Assembly (NCBI GenBank): GCA_022385805.1
Contig: MU277687.1
Location: 154,245-218,244 of the forward strand
Source of the DNA: Pilatotrama ljubarskyi
Lineage: Eukaryota; Basidiomycota; Agaricomycetes; Polyporales; Polyporaceae
Direction: 5' to 3'
DNA length: 64,000 bases
Both the position numbers and the translations under genes were made by a program. The notes under the pieces were generated by a model. It searched no databases, was not told where the DNA came from, and saw only the letters and a list, made by a program, of their open reading frames with translations. Shown here piece by piece: positions 56,316 through 64,000 of the stretch. How positions within the stretch are numbered: the stretch's first letter is position 1; each line of letters opens with the position of its first letter.

Positions 56316-59300
56316 CCGGCGCATGCCTCGTCCGTGCTCCCTTGATCCCTCCTCCATACCTGATGGCCGTCTACATTGAATGCAGCACGCCTATCCTTCG
56401 TTCACGTGGACCGGGCTAGAGTCTGCTAGCAGTACTCACGCGCCCGTTACCCCCCCATCATCCTATTCCTCGCTCACCCTCTCCGTGCACGGCGTAGCGC
56501 AGGCTGCGTCAGCGCGGTAACTTATATACCAGCAGGATGATATCAGTATGCCTCGGCGTAGTGTACTTGTATTTCCATTGGGCTCTCGGTCCATGTGGGC
56601 CGGGCTCGCTGTCGCTTTTCACAGGTTATTGGTCACCGCTTGCTATGTATCGTTTAGTTGGGGGCGTGGCCGTTGTCGCTACGCGGCGCAGTAATGATCT
56701 AATTGTGGTCGACTCCCTGGCATTTTTTACCGTGGACGGGTGCCAGTCCTCCGGAAGGTCGCTGGCGTGTCATGGGATCGATGTCGACGTCCTTGCTACT
56801 CTTCTCGCCCGTGTCATGGTTGTTCGACAGCGTGTACCCAAAGCACGTAACCTTTCCTCGCTCGAAGTAACCTAAGAGGACACGCCGCTGAACTGCCTCC
56901 CGTGATCGTCATCCCCGTCGCCCACGACCCGGGCCTTCCACAACTTTGGTCTTCTACTTTCCCCTTCCCTTCTGCCAGAGGCTCACGGCCTCCTAAGGAT
57001 ACGCGCACGCGTGCGCCCCTCGGCGAATTCCTATTTTTGCTGCCCGAGACACCGATCCCGGATCCGCAGCAGCACTGCGGGGACTTGCGGGGAAGGGGCA
57101 AATACAGATCGTCTTGGCGGCTGAACCTTGGCAGCATGGTGGCCCTGATCCCGAGGAGCTCTGAGCCTAGGATGGGGAAAGCTGTGACAGGAATAGCGTG
57201 CGCGAGGCCGGCGTCCTGAGGTTCGCGGGATCGGGAGTCCGAGCTGGGGGTGTGGGATACATATACACCCACAACCAGTACTGGAGGTCCGCGCTCGGAG
57301 GCGGTGACTCCGCCGGGCGTCGGACTGCCTGCCCGTCGGCCGGTTGACCGTTCTCGCTTTCCTGCCACTGCCTTGCGAGTTATCGCTGAGATGTCCACTC
57401 GGGATAGCCATCGAGACCTCATGAAATGGGGTATGCAGAGAAAAATACGAGGTAGGCGAAACGAGCCTCGTGTTGAGCGCTGAGCCTGCACGTCGCGGAG
57501 GTCCGCCGCGGCCACTGACATGTATGTGAAATCCGCACGGTCTTCAGAACAGGTCTGCCTCGTGCCTGACGATCGGGAAGCGTCTAGTGTGGGAGGGAGA
57601 GCTAAACAAGCTCTGGCTCGGCCGCATATAAGCTGGCCGATTTCCCTAGCTCACGACTGTCCGTAACTGGTACGTTCCCTCCTGCCCGCCCTGCCCGCGC
57701 ACCGAGTGTCGCACATCAGGCCTCATCGCCCATCGGCCTTGAAGAGATATCCGCGCCTGTGCCGGTGCAGTTAGCATCTCCCTGACCGCGATGAGCAGAT
57801 ATATGCACCCCAGCAGGCACAGCTGAGCTCGGATCTGGTCAAGGTGGAAGTGGGCCGGTGGCGACCACTGCCCGGCTTGAACGTTTGAACGCGAGCACGT
57901 CATATTCGCCCGCGGAATATCTCGCGATGCGGACATATGCACTGCGGTGGTGGAACTGACAATGTCTGGATTCGTCCAAGTTGGCGATGCCGGGGCGCTC
58001 TCTGTGAGAAGGGAGCATAGGCTAATAGAGGATACACGTAGTGCACATGCATGCCTGAGGGGATGTTCTGTTCGCCAAAGTCATCGCGGATCGAGTGAGA
58101 GGGAGAGGGAGACGGAAGGCGCACTAGGAGCGCCGAACGACTTCGAATCAACTCCTAGGCCCGTCCGTGATTCGGGCTCCGGGGATCCTGCTCGGACCTC
58201 CGAGTCCCGCAACGATGGGATCCCTCACCGTAAGACAGCAGACAGCCCGGATTGAGAGCGCACGTCCCGTGTGGCTGTCGACACCGGCATCTCCAAGCTA
58301 TCATCGAGCAAGAACTCGGAGCACGGGGCACTGCGCCGGACGTGTCCTGCCAGCTGCACGTCATGACAAGAGCTTGAAAGTTCAAGCAGCGCTGCACAAA
58401 GATGCCTACCCAGTGTGCGGACCGATGCCGTCTCATCAAAGCAGCTTCTGTGCGAGCACTGGTCCTGGCGATCATAAAGTAGATGTGCATAGCCAGAGAG
58501 AGGCGCATCACCTCCGTCGCACTGAGCGCGATGTAAGACGTCCCCGAGCGTGCCCGTAGTATGCACCCATGACCCCAACCGAGGCGCATCGCCGGGAGCC
58601 TCGAGACTCGACCATCAACCGAGGCCGTCGAAACACCGACGACGCGACTGGTCGCAGACCGCTTCGTTCTCAAGCTATTGAAAGCAATTCCGAATTACGA
58701 TACGGACGCTCACCGACTCGGGACGAAAAGGACGGAACGGGAAGTATGAGCGCGCGCGTCACGGCTCGAGTGCGGCGGCGCGTCAGTACGGTGTGATCCT
58801 CGGTGCGGGGGCAGCTGGCGAAGGTGATGGCCATGGATGCGGATGTCGTAGAGTTGTAATAGCGTGTGCGGGCTCAGTTAATGATCGGCTTGAGAGGTGA
58901 GAGGAAGTTCTAACTTGGGACTGATGCGTGCGTTTTCTAACTTCTACCGCGCGCTGACATAGTGCTGACATTGACAGGAGGGACAGGCTGGACGTCGATG
59001 AGCGATGGATGTACAGTGGACGGATGGGAGATGTGCCTGGAGATCGAGGTGATGAGGCATTTCCAGCCGCTGCTTACCGCATGCCGGGTCGACATGGAGA
59101 AGGCCACGAAGGCGTGCCTTTGTGTTCGTATTCGGCGAGTACTGGCTCGCGTACGGTACATGGCAACTGTGTACTTGTGTACTTAAGTTTGTGGTTGCCT
59201 CCTCGTTGTCGAACGTCTCGTGCCCAAACAAGGCCGAAGTCGCAACGCGAGCGGCCGAACGTGTCGAAGCAGGAGGGCGTCACGGGAGGGTGCTCTAAGA

Positions 59301-60140
59301 TGTGTGCCGGGATGGTTCCTGCGGCAGTTGCATGGCAAGGCACCGAGGAGCAAGCCGGAGCGGCGTCCGGGACGCGCGCGGGAAGGTCTGGCGGGGAGAT
59401 GCGCGTGGCCGAGTGAGCGGGGAGGCAATTTTGTGGGCATCATCAGGAGACGTGTTCTGTCAGCCTGTCGTGGGTATCGTCGCGTGTCTGGCACGAACGG
59501 ACAACTGTCAAAGCACCATCACTCTTGTCAGAAGAGGAGGAGATGCTGCCTCAGACTCTGGATTCTGCGCTCTCGCACTCGGTCAGCTGTGTGGTCGAGG
59601 GAGGCGGGCAACATGGTGATGAGGGAGGAGGATTACCGGCGGAAGTCTGACGAAGCGGGCGACGAAAGAGAGGGCTCATCACGACAGGCGCAAAGATCGC
59701 TCGCTGCAGCACTCTGAGATGGTGCGAAAATAGCTCGTCTGCCGGCCTCTGCCGCCACTTGCGATCCTGCTACAGTGCCTGGCGCTGGCGGCCGGCCACG
59801 AAATGCATCACGTCCGTCCGATGTGGATGAAACGAACTGTCGCCCTGCAGGTTCCTGTACACTTGGTCTGTGTGCATCAGGTGCCGTGGCAGTCATTGTC
59901 AATGCACGGAATCCCTGTGTGCAGTGCGTCTTCGCTGGCAATGCAAGTCGGCCTCGGAGGATGGGCTGATGGGGATTGGCTGCAAAGTGGAGGAGTCTGA
60001 CCGGATGTGAGTGGGTATCGCCGTGGCGACGAGCCCCGTTCTGAGCGATAGCGGATCGGGAGGGCGTTGACGTGGAGACCGACCGACTGCTCCCCTCTTC
60101 TGATTAGCCGCCGCATCCTTCAGGCCAATCACCGCCGGCG
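56316..60140. other. Gene-poor region of about 3.8 kb
   Basis: No convincing gene was found. The longest frames (a 235-codon minus-strand frame at 56,814-57,521 and a 165-codon plus-strand frame at 59,220-59,717) lack motifs, splice logic and coding-type composition. No LTR, inverted terminal repeat or tRNA was recognised. It may be extended regulatory DNA for the gene at 60381 or contain a non-coding transcript. Confidence 0.4.
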
Positions 60141-60150
60141 TCTCCGATCG

Positions 60151-60157
60151 TATATAA
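60151..60157 (+). promoter_or_regulatory. TATA box upstream of the Gly/Ala/Asn-rich secreted protein gene
   Basis: TATATAA at 60151-60157 (within GATCGTATATAACGC) is followed 30-100 bp later by a long CT-rich block (60180-60260) that should hold the transcription start. This strong, ordered arrangement is seen before few other genes in the window and suggests high expression. Confidence 0.6.
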
Positions 60158-60380
60158 CGCTGCTCGTGCCCGTCCGTCTTCTTCACCATCATCCCCCTCC
60201 CCCTTCCTCCGCTCTCGTTTTCTCTCTGCTGAGCTGTTGCTCGCCCTCGTCTCAGGCCGGTGCCTACTGCTTTCCCTTACGCGACCCGGGGTCGTTTGTT
60301 TCTCTTCGAGCTCACAAAGCATTGCATTCCCTCCTTCTCTCGGCCGGTCGTCGTTTTCAATTTAACGGGTATCAGCAATC

Positions 60381-61953
60381 ATGTTCTCCAAGAAGGCAGT
60401 CCTCTTTGCTCTCCTCTCCCTCTCCCTCTCCGTCGCCGCCAAGAAGGATGACACCTGCTCCGTAAGTAGCGTTCATGTTTGAACATTGTGCGCTTCTACA
60501 TCCCACGCTGATCACCCATTTTGGCTATCCCACAGGCGTCTGCAAAGACAGTAACCGTCACCCAGACCGTCTCTGCCGCTGCGTCGACGGGAAGTGCCGT
60601 GCTCGCTGCCAACCCCGGCGCGGGCAAGGGCAACGCAGGCAAGGGTACTGGTGCTGGTGCGGGCGCAGGTGCCAACAAAGGCGGTAACAACGCTGGCGCT
60701 GGCGCGAACAAGGGCGGTAACAACGCCGGTACTGGTGCCGGGGCCGCTGCCGGCAACAACGCAGGTGCCGGTGCCGCTGCTGGCAACAACGCAGGCAAGG
60801 GTGGTGCTGCCGGGAACGGCGGTGCGGTAAGTCAACGGTCTTGTACGCCGGATCCTGAGAGTGGTTTCTGACTTCGTCTTATGCAGACTGCTACCGCTGG
60901 TGGCGCCAACAACGGCGACGCTCAGACGTCGTTGACCCTTGTCCAGTCGGTCATCGCCACCGGCTTCGCTAACGACGGTCAGGACCAGTGAGTAGTCCAT
61001 GCCCTGCCTCGCGCCCTGCCGTCTCATGCTGATTGGATGCGCTCTCCCAGGCCCACCGCTGGCCAAGTCCCCTCCCTGACGTCGACGAACAACTTCATCA
61101 ACTTCTGCGCGACCGTGCCCAACCTGCCCATCACCAACGGCAAGCAGATCAAGACTGGGTCGTGCAACCCTGCGCCGATGGGCGTGATCGCCTCGACCGC
61201 GAACATGCCGTCGTCCAAGTTTGTCTTCCCGAAGAACTTCGCGACCATCCCCGCGAACCAGAACTTCACGATCCAGATGGCCATCCAGCACCTCGAGACG
61301 GGCCACTTCACGAATGCGCAGGAGAACTACTTCGCCGCGCCGCAGGTCGTGAACGCGCAGGGCGACATCCAGGGCCACTCGCACGTCGTGGTCGACAAGC
61401 TCACCTCCCTCGACCAGACCACGCCCACGGACCCCCTCAACGACTTCGTCTTCTTCAAGGGGCTCAACGACAAGGCTGTCAACGGCGTCCTCTCGGTCGA
61501 GGTCGCTGGTGGCCTCCCCGAGGGCACCTACCGTCTCGCGTCCATCAACGCCGCCGCGAACCATCAGCCTGCGCTCGTCGCCATCGCGCAGCACGGTTCG
61601 CTCGACGACATGGTCTACGTGAGTATCCGCGCGCCTCCCACGTCATTTTCATCGACTGACCACGGATGCTACTACAGTTCACCGTTTCGAACAACGCGAA
61701 CGCTGGTGGTAACGCGGGCGCTGGCAACGGCGGCAACGCCGCTGCTGCCGGTAACGCCGCCGCGGGTGCCGGTGCAGCTGCTGGTGCGGGCAAGGGTGCC
61801 GCCGCTGGTGCCGGTGCCGGTGCTGCCAAGGCTGGTGCCGCGAAGGGTGCCGCTGGTGCTGGTGCTGCGAAGGGCGCCGCGCCGGCCAAGGGTGCCGCTG
61901 CGGGTGGCCGCTTCAGTGCGAAGGGCCAGGGCAAGAACCGCCGCCACTTCTAA
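60381..61953 (+). CDS. Secreted protein with conserved core between Gly/Ala/Asn-rich repeats
   Basis: A conserved basidiomycete-type secreted protein whose function is not known. Introns at 60462-60535, 60827-60886, 60988-61050 and 61619-61677 are all GT-AG. The signal peptide is KKAVLFALLSLSLSVAAKK. A low-complexity stretch of repeated NKGGNNAGAG and AGNNAGAGAAAG follows. The conserved core starts QTSLTLVQSVIATGFANDGQ and includes GQVPSLTSTNNFINFCATVP, NLPITNGKQIKTGSCNP (two Cys), NFTIQMAIQHLETGHFTNAQ, DIQGHSHVVVDKL and VAGGLPEGTYRLASINAAAN. A second Gly/Ala/Lys-rich stretch ends with a basic tail (KGQGKNRRHF). I recall similar fungal proteins being mislabelled as ribosomal protein S17; nothing ribosomal is visible. 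Cell-wall or matrix location is inferred. Confidence 0.8.
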
Positions 61954-63227
61954 GCGCCGTCGCTCTCTTGCCCTCCCTACCCCATCCTCTTCACGCCCTC
62001 TCGCCCCCCGCACACCCCTTGCCCTAAGTTATCGCGCCGGCTAATCGCGTTCGACCTTCTCCGTGTCCCGTCCCGGACGCCCCCGCCCACATGATTCCCC
62101 CCCACTTTGCATTACCCCGCAACGCCTCGGCCGTCGAGTCCGCATTGCTTTCACTCCTCTTTTCTGCCCTCTCTTTGTTGTGTGTGCACTCGAACGCCGT
62201 GTAGACACGACCTGGCTACCCGCTCGACGACGCGCGGGGGCGATGGCGCTATCTCCTTTTTGTTCATCTTGTAGTAGCAGCAGAGAGACTCAATAAAACA
62301 GAGCACGATGGACCTCTCCTTCAGTGCGGCGTGCGGCGTGCGTCGTGAATATCTTGAGGTGGAGTTGAGGAAATGACGGCTTGTTCGGTGTGGTCGGTAT
62401 GTTCTGTCCGAGCGCGCGTTGTTTTTGCCCGGGCTTGCCGCAACGAAGCCCTCGACAAAAGACCTCAAAATTTGCCGGCATCACGATAGGCAAATCCCCC
62501 ACATGCTAAGTTACCCAGTAGTTACCCCCAGACATGCGTTCCCGGCGTGACATACACAACGCGCGTGCCATGACAACCCGAGGTCCGAGGCGGCCGCCCT
62601 CGGGCACCCGGGGAGAACGTTCTCTCAGAAGCACTCCTCCCGGGTTCGATCGAGAGAACTGAGAAAAGCAGTGGAAGGACAGAAAGCAAGGCAGGACGCG
62701 ACCGACGTACGACAACAGCTGTCGCGGCTGGTGCCAGCGGTGGCGACATATACATATACTTACAGCAGCTGAGGTATTTCTGGCTCACGCGACGGGGGAT
62801 CGATCGTAAAAAGGAGTGACATGGAGCTCGGTCTGAAGGAGACAGTACTGTTGTCGCGTAGTGTCGCGACCCGGTAGCGGGGACGTCGGTGAAGTAGCTT
62901 GAAGTACATAGGCGGAGGAAATGTGTGACACTGACGCGTAGGCTGAGCACGTGATGTGTGACTGCGCGCGTCGAAACAGGGGCTGGGGAGGCGCTGGGAT
63001 GACGGCAGAGGGCGCCACCTGTGCTCCTCCTCCCTCGACTCGCCAATCGTCGCAAACGATGACCGTCTCCAGGCGCCCCCCGCTTGCGCTCCACACCCGC
63101 CCCCAGCCACATAAGCCTTTCTCTCCTCTCTCCCCTATCCTCTCAGCTAGCCAGTGCACTCTCCGCCGACACCCTCGACTCGACCCCTAGCACATCTCAG
63201 CACTCTCCAACGCGACCGCTCTGACAA
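61954..63227. other. Intergenic, about 1.3 kb
   Basis: It holds the 3' flank of the secreted-protein gene and the promoter of the next gene; 63,110-63,160 is strongly CT-rich, as expected for a leader. A GTTCTCTC/GAGAGAAC inverted pair at 62,620-62,660 could form a hairpin. No coding gene recognised. Confidence 0.45.
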
Positions 63228-64000
63228 ATGTCGACGAGCACGACTACCAAGACCCCGCCCGCGGTCATGACGTCCGAGGTGCCCCTCGTCGCCGGCGACG
63301 TCCTCCGCGCCATCGACACCCCCGCCGTCGAGCCTCCCACCGCTTCCCCGCCCCCAGCGGCCGTAGCTCTTAATGCGTCCACGGCGCGTGCGAATGGGAA
63401 CAGAAGCGGTAGTCCCAACGGAAGCGTCAAGTCGGCGAAAGGGCACCGCAGGACGTCAAGTGCCGCCTCCGATATCGCGAAGGCGGCCGGCATCGACTTG
63501 GACGCCGTCAGCATGGGTGCGTCCGGCTCCTGCAATGTCATGAAGCGCGCTGAATTGACGGGTACTTTGTAGCTGAGGCGCGGAAAGTCATGTCAGAGGA
63601 GCACAAGATTCTCGGGTTCCGTCCTCCCCACGGCTCGTTCGCAGCAGAGGTGCAGTCCATCGCCGCGAAGCACCCCGAGGGCAAGCCCGGCGCGTCTCCA
63701 CCAGACACCGCGAAGCTCAAGGAGATCGCGCGGGAAGATGCTCTGCGTATCTTGTGAGTCGTCCTTTTCTCTCCTGCGCCGAGAAAGAGCAGAAATTGAG
63801 ATTGGCGCAGGGCGGAACGTAAGACGAACACGGGCGCGGACAAGGACGCGCTCCCGCCGACCGCGAAACCGGTGAACGGGAGCGACAAACACGTCACTCC
63901 CGCACGGCACTCGCCACCCGACCCAAGCGTGAACCTCAACAAGATCAGTGCAGGTACGCTTCTCCCACCTCTCCCCCCTGCGTCAGAGCCATCCTCGTCG
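63228..64000 (+). CDS. Repeat protein of the SEEHxxLGFxPPxGSxAAxxQ family (LEA/SMP-like), truncated by window edge
   Basis: The Met at 63228 begins MSTSTTTKTPPAVMTSEVPL, a Pro/Ala/Ser-rich head with KGHRRTSSAASDIAKAAGI. Exon 1 ends in GIDLDAVSM with a phase-1 donor. The next exon (from about 63574) encodes AEARKVMSEEHKILGFRPPH, GSFAAEVQSIAAKHPEG and KEIAREDALRIL, ending in a phase-2 donor. A third exon reads AERKTNTGADKDALPPTAKP and breaks at the right edge after NLNKISA, where a donor (GTACGCTT) suggests a further unit. Exon layout and repeat sequence match the gene at 53006. Further repeats would lie outside the window. Confidence 0.7.

Noticed and set aside
56814..57521. 235-codon minus-strand frame
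   Set aside because: No signal peptide, domain, splice logic or coding-like composition; it crosses restriction-like GC runs and looks like chance.
60512..61594. 360-codon minus-strand frame
   Set aside because: It covers the exons of the Gly/Ala/Asn-rich secreted protein in antisense and shows no motif of its own.
62620..62660. tRNA-like GGGTTCGATC segment with an inverted GTTCTCTC/GAGAGAAC pair
   Set aside because: No acceptor, D or anticodon arms can be drawn around it; it is only a hairpin.

Overview
The window is nuclear DNA from a filamentous basidiomycete, most likely a wood-decaying Agaricomycete. Genes are dense and on both strands. They are broken by many 50-100 nt GT-AG introns, and the coding sequence is GC-rich with CT-rich leaders. 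Several families are typical of that group: DUF6533 membrane proteins, an AAD-type aryl-alcohol dehydrogenase, a KDZ-type DNA transposon with cysteine-cluster proteins, and SurE-like secreted phosphatases. All gene models were built by hand-splicing translated frames; none was checked against transcripts or databases.

Layout. 1-1243: 5' end of a Ty1/copia LTR retrotransposon on the minus strand, running off the left edge. 2408-3909: aryl-alcohol dehydrogenase gene with one in-frame stop. 4912-7213: METTL14/KAR4-like MT-A70 protein with a very long Met/Gly tail. 7533-12284: SNF2 ATPase of the ERCC6L2 type. 12897-16638: cytosolic leucyl-tRNA synthetase. 18571-21347: MFS transporter. 21792-23599: oxysterol-binding protein. 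23937-27752: two DUF6533 paralogues. 29623-35484: SurE-like phosphatase 1, a cysteine-motif protein, and two paralogues of a secreted, apparently membrane-anchored family. 35824-42109: a complete KDZ-type transposon with perfect inverted termini and an 8-bp target duplication. 42500-44967: third copy of the secreted family and SurE-like phosphatase 2. 45607-52339: branched-chain aminotransferase, PUS3, otubain and NHP6. 53006-54317: a four-repeat LEA/SMP-like protein. 54672-56315: kelch protein. 56316-60380: gene-poor stretch. 60381-61953: secreted Gly/Ala/Asn-rich protein. 63228 to the right edge: second gene of the LEA/SMP-like repeat family.

Most genes are unrelated housekeeping functions: translation (LeuRS, PUS3), chromatin and repair (SNF2, NHP6), RNA methylation (METTL14-like), ubiquitin removal (otubain), lipid transfer (OSBP) and amino-acid metabolism (BCAT). 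There is no biosynthetic cluster. The accessory block at 29.6-45 kb is the most unusual part. There, duplicated pairs of secreted-protein genes lie on both sides of a recently inserted transposon that carries a transposase and a second, oppositely oriented gene. Three otherwise conserved genes (AAD, SNF2, second DUF6533) each carry a single feature that interrupts or alters the expected product. These may be real decay, unusual splicing, or sequence errors.
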